17,031 bases of DNA from DASPTB01 sp035623615 (lineage in GTDB: Bacteria > Actinomycetota > UBA4738): positions 1-17,031 of the forward strand of contig DASPTB010000240.1 of assembly GCA_035623615.1 (NCBI GenBank), in the 5' to 3' direction. A program made the position numbers and the translations under genes. Under the pieces are notes generated by a model. That model searched no databases, was not told the DNA's origin, and saw only the letters and a program-made list of their open reading frames with translations. Shown here piece after piece: positions 1 through 7,668 of the stretch (position 1 is its first letter; the number at the start of each line of letters is the position of its first letter).

Positions 1-307
1 GGTCGAGGACGATCGAGTCGCGGAGCCACACGCCGATGGCGACTGCCGCCGAGTCGAGCCACTCCAGCATGTCGAAGAACGCCGCGGCCCCTGCGAGGCC
101 GTCGGCGGCGGGGAGGCCGATCGCCTCCTCGAGCTCGTCTCGGGCGTTCCCGGCGGCCCCGTCCGCGAGGGCCGCCAGGAGCGGCCACACGCACGCCCCG
201 GAGGCGACGAAGGAAGGACTCTCGATCGTGCGGATCCAGCGGGCGGTCAGCGCGTTGCTCGCCGCGACGGCCCGGTCGACGATCGACGTTCCGGGCGATG
301 GACTCAT
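1..307 (-). CDS. Serpin-family protein, N-terminal fragment (runs off left edge)
   Basis: An open frame starts at an ATG (307-305) and stays open for 102 codons to the window edge, so only the N-terminus is visible. It reads MSPSPGTSIVDRAVAASNAL, followed by a stretch with the serpin pattern: an early helix (ALTARWIRTI), a hydrophobic segment (FVASGACVWPLLAALADGAAG) where serpins have the 'SP-S-...-AL-...-GA-G-T' block, then ARDELEEAIG, and later VAIGVWLRDS, matching the 'iAn.lWv' strand. Actinobacterial serpin-like proteins begin in the same way. No signal peptide is visible. Serpins are conformational serine-protease inhibitors, but the reactive-centre loop lies outside the window, so inhibitory function cannot be judged. 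The gene lies downstream of, and on the same strand as, the tRNA-Leu gene. An ATG slightly upstream (position 316) is followed at once by an in-frame stop and cannot be the start. Family assignment rests on pattern resemblance only. Confidence 0.62.
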   Translation of the reverse strand, partial: MSPSPGTSIVDRAVAASNALTARWIRTIESPSFVASGACVWPLLAALADGAAGNARDELEEAIGLPAADGLAGAAAFFDMLEWLDSAAVAIGVWLRDSIVLD

Positions 308-374
308 GGCGTCATGGTCGTTCCGATGAGTCACCGATTGCAAGGTGAGCCGCGCCGGCCCGGCCCCGTCCCCA

Positions 375-393
375 CCGATCGAGACCCGATCGG
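375..393 (-). terminator. Candidate hairpin between tRNA-Leu and the serpin-like gene
   Basis: A perfect 7-bp inverted repeat (CCGATCG at 375-381, CGATCGG at 387-393) with a 5-nt loop lies about 70 nt past the 3' end of the tRNA on the minus strand. No T-run follows in either direction, so it is not a standard intrinsic terminator. It could terminate or stabilise the tRNA transcript, or be an operator for the serpin-like gene. It is the only strong hairpin I see between 308 and 461. Confidence 0.25.
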
Positions 394-461
394 GCGGGCG
401 CGATATAGGGCCGCGACGAGCGTGGAGCGATCGGCGATGCACATTGCGCGTTGCGTCGGAG

Positions 462-549
<88 letters not shown>

Positions 550-619
550 GTGGCCGGTGATGGTACAGGATCGCAACGGGTCTCCGAGACGCTCCGCCCC
601 GCCCGTGACGACCCCCGGA

Positions 620-625
620 TATAAT
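620..625 (+). promoter_or_regulatory. Perfect -10 box (TATAAT) of the fhaA-pknB operon
   Basis: TATAAT matches the housekeeping sigma -10 consensus exactly, which is striking in DNA this GC-rich. It lies 50 nt before the fhaA GTG, in the 126-bp divergent region shared with tRNA-Leu. No convincing TTGACA-like -35 is visible 16-18 nt upstream, where the sequence is CCCC-rich. The box would start transcription near 632 and give a leader of about 44 nt. It is the best candidate promoter for the whole signalling cluster, because the downstream gaps are too small for others except before pknB. Confidence 0.55.
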
Positions 626-675
626 CCGAAGAAGTCCTCTTCTACGCCCTCTACCTGCGGAAACGACCGAGACCA

Positions 676-1452
676 GTGGGCATCCTCAACGACTTCGAGC
701 GTCGCCTGGAAGGAACCATCGAGGGGATCTTCGCCAAGGCCTTTCGCAGCGGCCTGCACCCCGTCGAACTGGCGACGCGCATCCTGAAGGAGATGGAGGC
801 CGGCAAGACCGTCGGCGTCCGTGGCGTGTGGGTCCCCAACCACTACGTCTTCGGCCTGTCCTCACCCGACACCGAACGCTTCAGCGACACGCAGAAGGCG
901 CTTCGCCGCGAACTGGAGAGCGTCGTGGCCGATGGCGCGCGCGAGCGCGGGTGGGGTCTCGTCGGTCCGCCCGAGGTCGAGTTCGAGGAAGACGAGAGCC
1001 TGAAGCAGGGGCGGTTCACGTGCGAGGCGTCGCTCGTCGAGGGGCCGAACGGGTGGTCGCCGCCGGTCGAGCCGGCGGCGCCCGTCGCCGGCAGCGCGGC
1101 CGGCAACTCGGTCGGGGCCGCCCCCGCGGGCGCGGCCCCGGCGGCGGACGGCGCGACGGGCGGACCCGCGTCCCTCACGCTGCTTCGCGATGGAGCCGCC
1201 GCGCAGCGGTTCACGTTGAAGAAGGACCGGACGGTCGTCGGACGACTCCCCGAGTGCGACGTCGTCGTCGACGACCCGGGCGCGAGCCGGCACCACGCCG
1301 AGATCCGCCGCGTCGGCGGCTCCTACGTCGTGAGCGACCTCGGATCGACGAACGGCACGCTCGTCAACGACGCCACGGTCGGCGAGCAGGCGCTCGCCGA
1401 CGGCGACCGGATCACCATCGGGAACACGGTGCTCGAGTTCCGGAGAGCGTAG
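676..1452 (+). CDS. fhaA: FhaA: FHA-domain adaptor protein with N-terminal DUF3662 domain
   Basis: 258 residues from a GTG start (MGILNDFERRLEGTIEGIFA), which matches the conserved beginning of actinobacterial FhaA. Residues 1 to about 125 form the FhaA N-terminal domain (DUF3662). An Ala/Gly/Pro-rich linker spans about 128-163, and an FHA domain spans about 166-258 with G189-R190, S204-R205-H206-H207 and N226-G227-T228, the phosphothreonine-binding signature. There is no membrane segment. In mycobacteria FhaA binds phosphorylated partners of PknB, including the MurJ-associated pseudokinase, and helps regulate cell-wall synthesis; the same role here is inferred from family and context. It is the first gene of the operon, 4 nt before fhaB. 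The Shine-Dalgarno sequence upstream of the GTG is weak. Family and position are both clear. Confidence 0.93.
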   Translation: MGILNDFERRLEGTIEGIFAKAFRSGLHPVELATRILKEMEAGKTVGVRGVWVPNHYVFGLSSPDTERFSDTQKALRRELESVVADGARERGWGLVGPPEVEFEEDESLKQGRFTCEASLVEGPNGWSPPVEPAAPVAGSAAGNSVGAAPAGAAPAADGATGGPASLTLLRDGAAAQRFTLKKDRTVVGRLPECDVVVDDPGASRHHAEIRRVGGSYVVSDLGSTNGTLVNDATVGEQALADGDRITIGNTVLEFRRA

Positions 1453-1456
1453 GCGC

Positions 1457-1927
1457 ATGCCACCCTTCGTCCTCGACGTCCTGAAGTTCGCGTTCCTCGC
1501 GCTGCTCTACTTCTTCGTGTACCGCGCGCTGCGCATCGCGACGCTCGACGTGACGGGGGGTTCCGCCGCGCGTGCGTCCGGCGGGGGCGCCGTCGCGCCC
1601 GCCAAGCACGCGCGGCGAACCCGCGACTCGGGGAAGGCGCCGCGCAAGCTGCTCGTCATCGACGACAAGGGCTCGAAGGCGGGCACGTTCCGGCTCGAGC
1701 AGCCCCTGCAGGTCGGCCGCGCGGACGCGTGCCAGATCCGGCTGGGGGACACCTACATCTCGCAGTACCACGCGCGCATCTTTCCCCGCGACGGCACGTG
1801 GTACGTCGAGGACCTCGGATCGACGAACGGCACCTACCTCAACCAGCGCAAGCTGACGGGACCCTCCGAGCTGCACGCGGGCGACCGCCTCCGTCTCGGG
1901 AAGACGACGCTGGAGCTGCGCTCATGA
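1457..1927 (+). CDS. fhaB: FhaB: membrane-anchored FHA-domain protein
   Basis: 156 residues. A hydrophobic N-terminal segment (about 4-23) is followed by a basic, flexible linker (about 45-63) and an FHA domain at about 80-155. That domain has G87-R88, S102-Q-Y-H105 and the GSTNGTYLN motif (121-129), so it retains the residues that bind phosphothreonine. This matches FhaB/FipA, the small FHA partner encoded next to FhaA in Actinobacteria and implicated in FtsZ/septal and cell-wall regulation downstream of the Ser/Thr kinases. The start ATG lies 4 nt after the fhaA stop. The GGAGAG at the end of fhaA can act as ribosome-binding site. The stop overlaps the pstP start in an ATGA arrangement, indicating translational coupling. 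A 23-nt stretch coding for the core FHA motif is identical to that in fhaA (1336-1358 and 1811-1833). Confidence 0.92.
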   Translation: MPPFVLDVLKFAFLALLYFFVYRALRIATLDVTGGSAARASGGGAVAPAKHARRTRDSGKAPRKLLVIDDKGSKAGTFRLEQPLQVGRADACQIRLGDTYISQYHARIFPRDGTWYVEDLGSTNGTYLNQRKLTGPSELHAGDRLRLGKTTLELRS

Positions 1928-3225
1928 TCGTGCGCGTCGGCGCCCGGACCGACGTCGGCAGGGTTCGCACCCGCAACGAGGACTCGTATCTCGTCGAGGA
2001 GCCGCTCTTCGCCGTCGCCGACGGCATGGGCGGGCACCGCGGCGGCAACGTCGCCTCGGCGCTCACCATCGAGTCCATCCGCGAGGCCCGGCCGCCGTGG
2101 GATCCCTCGGGCGACCCGCTCGTCGAGGCGGTCCGGCGGGCGAACCGGGCGGTGCACGAGCGCGCGGCCGGCGACCACAACTTGCGCGGGATGGGAACCA
2201 CCGTCACGGTGCTGCAGACCTCGGCGACGTCGGCGCTCATCGCCCACGTCGGCGACTCGCGCGCATACCTGCTTCGGGACGGCGAGCTGCGGCAGCTCAC
2301 CCACGACCACACGCTCGTCCAGCAGATGGTCGACGAGGGGAGGATCTCGCAGGAGGAAGCCGGCGTCCACCCCGCCCGCAACATCATCACCCGCTCGCTC
2401 GGCGTCGAAGAGGACGTGGAGGTCGACGAGCTGCCGCTCGATCTGCGCGCCGGCGACCGCCTGCTGCTCTGCTCCGACGGCCTGACGGGAATGCTGCGCG
2501 ACGAAGAGATCGGACAGCTCCTGCGCGACGAGCCGGATCCGCAAGAGGCGGCCGACACCCTCGTCGACCTGGCGGTCGAGCGCGGGGGTGACGACAACGT
2601 GACCACGGTGGTCGTCGACGTCGAAGAGGGCGACCGCGAAGCGACCGCGCCGGCCGCGCGATCCTCGACCGACGCCGCGACGGAAGTGGACGCCACGACA
2701 GACGTGGACGCCACGACAGACGTGGACGCCGCGACGGCCGCCGCCTCATCGGCGGTCGCGACCCGCACGAAGCCCACGGACACGAAGGCGATGATCGAGC
2801 GGGCGGAGGCGCGCGCCGGAGCGTCCGTGCCCCCTGCGGCGCCGCCGGAACGGCCCCCCCGCCAACCGTTCCGGTGGGGACGCCTTGCGGCATGGATCGC
2901 CGTCGTCGTGGTCGTCGTCGCGGGCGCGTCGCTGGGGGTTCGCGCCTACGTCGATCACCAGTGGTACGTGGGCGTGCAGGACGGCAGGGTCGCCGTCTTC
3001 AACGGGATCCCCGCGCGGCCGCTCGGGCTGCGCCTGTCGCATCCGGAGTCGGTAAGCGACGTGTCCGCAGCCGCGGCCGAGCGGCTCCAGCCGTGGCAGG
3101 GACTTTCCGAGGGCATCACCACCGACGACCGCGACGCCGCCGACGCCCTGGTGACGCAGATTCGTTCCGACGTCGCCGCAGCGGCCGGCACCCCGGCCGC
3201 TCCGACTCCATCCTCGAGCCCCTGA
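1924..3225 (+). CDS. pstP: PstP: PP2C-family Ser/Thr protein phosphatase, single-span membrane protein
   Basis: 433 residues. I start at the ATG overlapping the fhaB stop (ATGA); the frame is open further upstream but only inside fhaB. The PP2C domain covers about 1-235, with the metal-binding motifs R17-N-E-D20, D33-G-M-G-G-H38, D111, S184-D185-G and G221-G-D-D-N225. A low-complexity acidic/Thr linker contains three 6-residue repeats (254-271), a Val-rich membrane span lies at about 321-340, and an extracytoplasmic tail of about 90 residues ends in Pro/Ser. This layout is that of mycobacterial PstP, the phosphatase that reverses PknA/PknB phosphorylation of kinase and cell-wall substrates. 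It needs Mn/Mg at the bimetal site, and all the expected acidic ligands are present. Its TGA overlaps the rodA ATG by one base. Confidence 0.94.
   Translation: MIVRVGARTDVGRVRTRNEDSYLVEEPLFAVADGMGGHRGGNVASALTIESIREARPPWDPSGDPLVEAVRRANRAVHERAAGDHNLRGMGTTVTVLQTSATSALIAHVGDSRAYLLRDGELRQLTHDHTLVQQMVDEGRISQEEAGVHPARNIITRSLGVEEDVEVDELPLDLRAGDRLLLCSDGLTGMLRDEEIGQLLRDEPDPQEAADTLVDLAVERGGDDNVTTVVVDVEEGDREATAPAARSSTDAATEVDATTDVDATTDVDAATAAASSAVATRTKPTDTKAMIERAEARAGASVPPAAPPERPPRQPFRWGRLAAWIAVVVVVVAGASLGVRAYVDHQWYVGVQDGRVAVFNGIPARPLGLRLSHPESVSDVSAAAAERLQPWQGLSEGITTDDRDAADALVTQIRSDVAAAAGTPAAPTPSSSP
2683..2736 (+). repeat. Three tandem 18-bp units inside pstP linker
   Basis: Three consecutive 18-bp units (2683-2700, 2701-2718, 2719-2736) differ at only a few positions. 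Each codes for a D/E-V-D-A-T/A-T hexapeptide. The repeat is in frame with pstP and sits in the flexible linker between the phosphatase domain and the membrane span, so gain or loss of units would change linker length without a frameshift. Confidence 0.85.
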
Positions 3226-4571
3226 TGGCCACCCGCGCAGATCCGCTCGTGCGAAGCCGCGCGCAGACGCAGCTCGCCCTGATCGTGCTCGCCGTCGTCC
3301 TGTCGATCGCCGCCTACGTCATGGTGGTGCTCGGAACCACGGGCAAGACGCCCGAGGGCGTGGCCGGCCTCGTCGCGGCGATGGGGCTCTCCTACCTCGG
3401 CGCGCATCTGGTCGTGCGGCGCTTCGCTCCCGGTGCCGACCCCACGTTCCTGCCGGTCGCCGCCATGCTGTGCGGCCTCGGCTACGCGATGATCTACCGC
3501 CTCCGACCCAGCCTCGCGGCCGAGCAGTTCACGTGGATGCTGATCGGCCTCGGCCTCTTCTGCCTGACGTTGGTCGTCGTCCGCGACGATCGCGGGCTCG
3601 AGGCGTACACGTACACGATCGGGCTGGTCGGCGTCGGCCTGCTCCTGCTGCCGATCGTTCCCCACATCGGCGAGACGATCAACGGCGCGCGCCTGTGGGT
3701 GAGCCTCGGGCCGGTCTCGTTCCAGCCCTCCGAGGTCAGCAAGGTCCTGTTGACGATCTTTCTCGCGAGCTACCTCGACCGCCGAAAGGAGCTCCTCGCG
3801 ACCGCGACGCGGCGCGTCGGTCCTCTTCGCCTGCCCGAGCCCCGCTACTTCGGGCCCCTCCTGCTGGCGTGGGTGGTCGCGCTCGGCGTGCTGTTCGTCG
3901 AGAACGATCTCGGATCGTCCCTGCTGTTCTTCGGCATCTTCGTCGTGATGCTGTGGGTCGCGACGGGGCGGGGGGCGTACCTCGTCGTGGGGGCGATCCT
4001 GTTCGCGGTCGCAGCGACGCTCGGCTACCTGCTGATCCCGCATGTGCAGGAGCGGGTCCTCGTCTGGCTGCACGCCCTGTCGCCGGCCCTCGTGAACGGC
4101 ACCGGCTACCAGGTCGCGCAGGGGCAGTTTGCCCTGGCCAGCGGCGGCGTCTTCGGCACGGGCCTCGGCCAGGGATACCCGTGGAAGATCCCTTACTCCT
4201 GGACCGACTTCATCTTCGCCGCGCTCGGCGAGGAGCTCGGGCTCTTCGGCGTCACCGCCGTCCTCCTGCTGTACGTGGCCATTTGCGCACGCGGTCTCCG
4301 CGCCGCGACGCAGCGCACCGACGGCTTCGGCAAGCTCCTCGCCACGGGACTCACCACCGTCATCGCGCTGCAGACCTTCGTGATCGTCGGGGGCGTGACA
4401 CGTCTTATCCCGCTCACCGGCATCACGCTCCCCTTCGTCTCCTACGGCGGCTCGAGCCTGGTCACCAACTTCGTGCTGCTGGCGCTCCTCGTGCGCGTCT
4501 CGGCGCCGCGCCTGGGTGAGCCGGCGGCCGGGCGCGCGCGGGCCGGGGCGATGAACGGCGGCCTCTCGTGA
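3225..4571 (+). CDS. rodA: RodA/FtsW: SEDS peptidoglycan glycosyltransferase
   Basis: 448 residues with about ten hydrophobic segments (from 17-37 to about 402-423), the layout of SEDS proteins. Family motifs are N153-G-A-R-L-W, F166-Q-P-S-E170, E226-N-D-L-G-S and the T327-D-F-I-F ... G-E-E-L-G loop, which carries the conserved aspartate region, plus P403-F-V-S-Y-G-G-S near the end. SEDS proteins polymerise lipid II into glycan strands with a partner class B PBP, here pbpA, which overlaps this gene by 1-4 nt. I chose the ATG at 3225, which overlaps the pstP stop, because the longer upstream frame is arginine-rich out-of-frame pstP sequence. Whether it serves elongation or division cannot be read from sequence alone; position in this cluster favours the RodA name. 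Confidence 0.94.
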   Translation: MATRADPLVRSRAQTQLALIVLAVVLSIAAYVMVVLGTTGKTPEGVAGLVAAMGLSYLGAHLVVRRFAPGADPTFLPVAAMLCGLGYAMIYRLRPSLAAEQFTWMLIGLGLFCLTLVVVRDDRGLEAYTYTIGLVGVGLLLLPIVPHIGETINGARLWVSLGPVSFQPSEVSKVLLTIFLASYLDRRKELLATATRRVGPLRLPEPRYFGPLLLAWVVALGVLFVENDLGSSLLFFGIFVVMLWVATGRGAYLVVGAILFAVAATLGYLLIPHVQERVLVWLHALSPALVNGTGYQVAQGQFALASGGVFGTGLGQGYPWKIPYSWTDFIFAALGEELGLFGVTAVLLLYVAICARGLRAATQRTDGFGKLLATGLTTVIALQTFVIVGGVTRLIPLTGITLPFVSYGGSSLVTNFVLLALLVRVSAPRLGEPAAGRARAGAMNGGLS

Positions 4572-6037
4572 TGGACCGGCAGATCCGGCGGCTCGGACTC
4601 GCGTTCCTCGTCATGTTCCTGCTGCTGTTCGCGCAGGTGAACTACGTGCAGGTGTTCGCGGCCAACCGGTTGGAAGACAACCCCGCGAACCCGCGCATCC
4701 TGCTGGAGGCCTACAAGAACCAGCGGGGGGCGATCCTCGCCCGCGACGAGCGGACGGTGCTCGCGCGGAGCGTCCCGACGAACGGATCGCTGAAGTTCCT
4801 GCGCGTGTACCCGCACGGCTCGCTCTACGGACAGATCACCGGCTACTTCTCGCTCCTCTACGGCACAAGCGCGCTCGAGGAGAGCCAGAACGAGTGGCTG
4901 TCGGGGACGTCGTCCCGTCTGATTCCGCAGACGCTCGTCGACGAGCTGCTCGGCAGGCCCAGACGCGGGGCGACCGTCGTGACGACGATCGATCCCAAAC
5001 TGCAGCGCACGGCCGAGCAGGCGCTCGGCAATTTGCCGGGCGCCGTGGTCGCGATGAACCCGCGCAACGGGCAGATCCTCGCGATGGTCAGCCATCCCTC
5101 GTACGACCCCAATCCGCTCGCGTCCCACGATCTCGCGACGCAACGGGCGGCGTGGCGACGGCTCACCCACGACCCCGGCAAACCCCTCGTCCCCCGCGCC
5201 AACCAGGAGCTCTATCCGCCCGGCTCGACCTTCAAGCTCGTGACCGCTTCGGCGGCGCTCGAGAACGGGATGACCCCCGACACGCGCTTCCCGAACCCCT
5301 CGGTGTTGAAGCTCCCGCAGACGACGAACACGCTGCAGAACTTCGGCGGCGAGCACTGCCTCGGCGGCGCGCCGACCATCACGCTGACGCAGGCGCTGAC
5401 GGTGTCGTGCAACGTCGTGTTCGGCGAGATCGGGCTGCGCCTCGGTGCCGAGAAGCTGGTCGCGCAGGCAAAGAAGTACGGGTTCGATCGAACGATCCCG
5501 TTCGAGATCCCGTTCGCCGAGGGACAGATCCCAAACGCGGCCGCGTTCAAGGACAATCTTCCGCTCGTGGCGTTCTCGGCGATCGGCCAAGCGAGCGTGC
5601 TCGCGAACCCGTTGCAGATGGCACTCGTCACCTCGGCGATCGCCAACCACGGAGTCGAGATGCTCCCGCACCTGGTCGAGGAGATCCGCGACGCCTCGGG
5701 ACGCGTCGTCGAAACGGTTCCGCCGCAGGAATACGGGCAGCCGATCTCGCCCACGACAGCCGCCGAGCTCACCCAGATGATGGTCGACGTCGTCCAACAG
5801 GGAACGGGCACGGCCGCCCAGATCCCCGGCGTGACCGTCGCGGGGAAGACGGGAACGGCGCAGCACCCGGGTGGCAACCCCCACGCCTGGTTCGTGTGCT
5901 TCGCTCCCGCGGCACACCCGAAGCTGGTCGTGGCCGTCGTGGTCCTGGACGGCGGGAGCCTGGGGAGCGAGGCGACGGGCGGCGCCGTGGCGGCCCCGAT
6001 CGCCAAAGCCGTTCTCGAGGCGGGTCTGGCACGATGA
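4568..6037 (+). CDS. pbpA: PbpA: class B penicillin-binding protein (transpeptidase)
   Basis: 489 residues. The start is GTG at 4568 (4-nt overlap with rodA) or the next codon, ATG at 4571. An N-terminal membrane anchor (about 8-31) precedes a non-penicillin-binding module (about 40-130) and a transpeptidase domain (about 150-485). That domain has S220-T-F-K223 (acylated serine), S280-C-N282 and K427-T-G429, the three canonical motifs in order. The length matches mycobacterial PbpA, and there is no PASTA domain. Cys264 and Cys281, the latter inside the SxN motif, are placed like the pair I recall forming a disulfide in M. tuberculosis PbpA; the lumenal location would permit it. It crosslinks the strands made by its SEDS partner RodA. 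PbpA is a known PknB substrate in mycobacteria. Confidence 0.94.
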   Translation: MMDRQIRRLGLAFLVMFLLLFAQVNYVQVFAANRLEDNPANPRILLEAYKNQRGAILARDERTVLARSVPTNGSLKFLRVYPHGSLYGQITGYFSLLYGTSALEESQNEWLSGTSSRLIPQTLVDELLGRPRRGATVVTTIDPKLQRTAEQALGNLPGAVVAMNPRNGQILAMVSHPSYDPNPLASHDLATQRAAWRRLTHDPGKPLVPRANQELYPPGSTFKLVTASAALENGMTPDTRFPNPSVLKLPQTTNTLQNFGGEHCLGGAPTITLTQALTVSCNVVFGEIGLRLGAEKLVAQAKKYGFDRTIPFEIPFAEGQIPNAAAFKDNLPLVAFSAIGQASVLANPLQMALVTSAIANHGVEMLPHLVEEIRDASGRVVETVPPQEYGQPISPTTAAELTQMMVDVVQQGTGTAAQIPGVTVAGKTGTAQHPGGNPHAWFVCFAPAAHPKLVVAVVVLDGGSLGSEATGGAVAAPIAKAVLEAGLAR

Positions 6038-6089
6038 GGGCAGCGCGAACGGCCGTGGGCCGGGCGACGGGCACGTGGAGAGGGGACGG

Positions 6090-7622
6090 ATGAGCGAATC
6101 GCGGGTGGTCGGGGGACGCTACGAGCTCACCTCGCTCCTCGGGCGTGGGGGGATGGCCTCGGTCTACCTGGGCACCGACCGCGTGCTGGGCCGCCCGGTC
6201 GCCGTGAAGATCCTGTCGCCGCAGTTCGCCGCCGACGCCTCGTTCGTGACGCGGTTCCGCCGCGAGGCCCAGGCGGCCGCGGCGCTCAGCCATCCGAACG
6301 TCGTCGGCGTGTACGACACGGGGTCGGACGGCGACGTGCACTACATCGTCATGGAGTACATCCAGGGACGAACGCTCGCCGACGTCATCGCGACCGAGGG
6401 GCCTCTGCTCCCCGAGCGCGCGGCCGAGGTCGCGGAGCAGGTTGCGGCGGCGCTCGCGTTCTCGCACCGCGCGGGGATCGTCCACCGCGACGTGAAGCCC
6501 GCCAACATCATGATCACGCGCACCGGCGACATCAAGGTCATGGACTTCGGCATCGCGCGCGCCCAGGCCGGCGACTCGCTGACCCGCACGCAGACGGTCC
6601 TGGGGACGGCAACGTACTTCTCGCCCGAGCAGGCGCAGGGCGAGGGCGTCGACGCGCGCTCGGACATCTACGCGCTCGGGTGCGTCCTGTACGAGATGGT
6701 CACGGGAAGGCCGCCGTTCACCGGCGACACCGCCGTGAGCGTCGCGTACAAGCACGTGCGGCAGGACCCGGTGCGGCCGTCGCGCGCCAACCCGGACGTC
6801 CCTCCCGCGCTCGACGCCATCATTCTGAAGTGTCTTGCGAAGAACCCTGACAACCGGTATCAGACCGCCGACGAGCTCCGCTCGGACCTGGACAGGTTCC
6901 GGCACGGCCAGCCCGTGTCCGCCACCCCGGTGCTCCCGGCCGAGGCGGCGACCCAGGTGGTTACGCGGCAGGGCGCCGGCACCGATGTGATGCCTCGGAC
7001 GCAGAGCATCGCCGACCAGGAGCGGCGGCGGCGAGTCATCGTGATCTCGATTCTCGTCGGCGTCGTGGTCCTGCTCGTCGCCGCGTACTACCTCATCAAG
7101 GCGGCGACGCCCGGGCAGCCCATGGTGACCGTCCCCAACCTGAAGAACATCACATCGGCCGCGGCGTGCGATCAGCTGACGCAGAAGAACCTGAAGTGCG
7201 ACACGTCGAAGAAGCAGCCCGACCAGACGGTCCCGAAGGGCTACGTCATCACCTACACGCCGACGGGACAGGTCCCCGAGGGAACGACCATCCACCTGAC
7301 CGTGTCGACCGGGAAACCGACCGCGAACGTGCCCAACGTGTTCTGCGAGCCGCGCGCGCAGGCGCAGTCCGACCTGACGCAAGCCGGGTTCGTCCCCGTG
7401 CGGGCGGGCACGGCGACGAACCCCAACTGCCATACGCCCGGCTCGGTGGCGAAGCAGGACCCCGCCAGCCCGGGCGGGCAGACCAAGCGACCGGTCGGCT
7501 CCACGGTCTTCCTCTATTTCGTCCCGCAGGCCAGCCCATCGCCGTCGCCCTCCCCGTCGCCCTCGCCGAGCCACTCGCCGTCGCCGTCGCCCTCCCCGTC
7601 GCCGAGCGCCTCGCCGACCTGA
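6090..7622 (+). CDS. pknB: PknB: receptor-type Ser/Thr protein kinase with two PASTA domains
   Basis: 510 residues from the ATG at 6090, preceded by a good purine-rich ribosome-binding site (GGAGAGGGG, 6077-6085). The kinase domain (about 10-270) has the Gly-rich loop G18-R-G-G-M-A-S-V, Lys40, Glu59, H132-R-D134, N139, D152-F-G154 and S178-P-E180. The activation loop has T165 and T167, placed like the autophosphorylated pair in mycobacterial PknB. A juxtamembrane segment, one membrane span (about 316-336), two PASTA repeats (about 344-406 and 411-478) and a Ser-Pro tail (about 481-509) follow. PASTA repeats bind muropeptides or lipid II. Each one here contains a cysteine pair (C360/C370 and C419/C447). 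Mycobacterial PknB has four PASTA repeats, so the ectodomain is short. The 52-nt gap before it is the largest in the operon. Confidence 0.94.
   Translation: MSESRVVGGRYELTSLLGRGGMASVYLGTDRVLGRPVAVKILSPQFAADASFVTRFRREAQAAAALSHPNVVGVYDTGSDGDVHYIVMEYIQGRTLADVIATEGPLLPERAAEVAEQVAAALAFSHRAGIVHRDVKPANIMITRTGDIKVMDFGIARAQAGDSLTRTQTVLGTATYFSPEQAQGEGVDARSDIYALGCVLYEMVTGRPPFTGDTAVSVAYKHVRQDPVRPSRANPDVPPALDAIILKCLAKNPDNRYQTADELRSDLDRFRHGQPVSATPVLPAEAATQVVTRQGAGTDVMPRTQSIADQERRRRVIVISILVGVVVLLVAAYYLIKAATPGQPMVTVPNLKNITSAAACDQLTQKNLKCDTSKKQPDQTVPKGYVITYTPTGQVPEGTTIHLTVSTGKPTANVPNVFCEPRAQAQSDLTQAGFVPVRAGTATNPNCHTPGSVAKQDPASPGGQTKRPVGSTVFLYFVPQASPSPSPSPSPSPSHSPSPSPSPSPSASPT
7535..7619 (+). repeat. Ser-Pro low-complexity tract at the pknB 3' end
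   Basis: A run of tcgcc/tcccc pentanucleotide-like and hexanucleotide units (CCG-TCG-CCC type) encodes alternating Ser-Pro dipeptides interrupted by His and Ala. It forms the extracellular C-terminal tail of the kinase. The repetitive DNA may vary in length between strains while staying in frame, and may be prone to assembly error. Confidence 0.8.
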
Positions 7623-7656
7623 GCCCGGTCGAGGGCGGCGCGTCGGCGGCCCATGG

Positions 7657-7662
7657 TACGGT
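7657..7662 (+). promoter_or_regulatory. Candidate leaderless -10 box (TACGGT) for the ThyX-like gene
   Basis: TACGGT fits the actinobacterial TANNNT -10 pattern and ends 6 nt before the GTG at 7669. Initiation at the usual distance would start the RNA on the start codon itself. No Shine-Dalgarno sequence lies before the GTG, which supports leaderless translation. A -35 box is not evident. Confidence 0.45.
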
Positions 7663-7668
7663 CGGCCC

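Noticed and set aside
36..329. 97-codon plus-strand frame near the left edge
   Set aside because: It is Ala/Ser/Arg-rich without motifs and lies opposite the serpin-like frame, which has a recognisable family pattern and sensible composition.
1729..1923. N-terminal extension of pstP inside fhaB
   Set aside because: The ATG at 1924 gives the conserved PP2C N-terminus and an ATGA junction; the extension is out-of-frame fhaB sequence.
2874..3224. N-terminal extension of rodA inside pstP
   Set aside because: It is Arg-rich out-of-frame pstP sequence; the ATG at 3225 directly precedes the first membrane segment.
7535..7619. Repetitive tract considered as a CRISPR or intergenic satellite
   Set aside because: The units are short, without spacers, and encode a Ser-Pro tail in frame with pknB.
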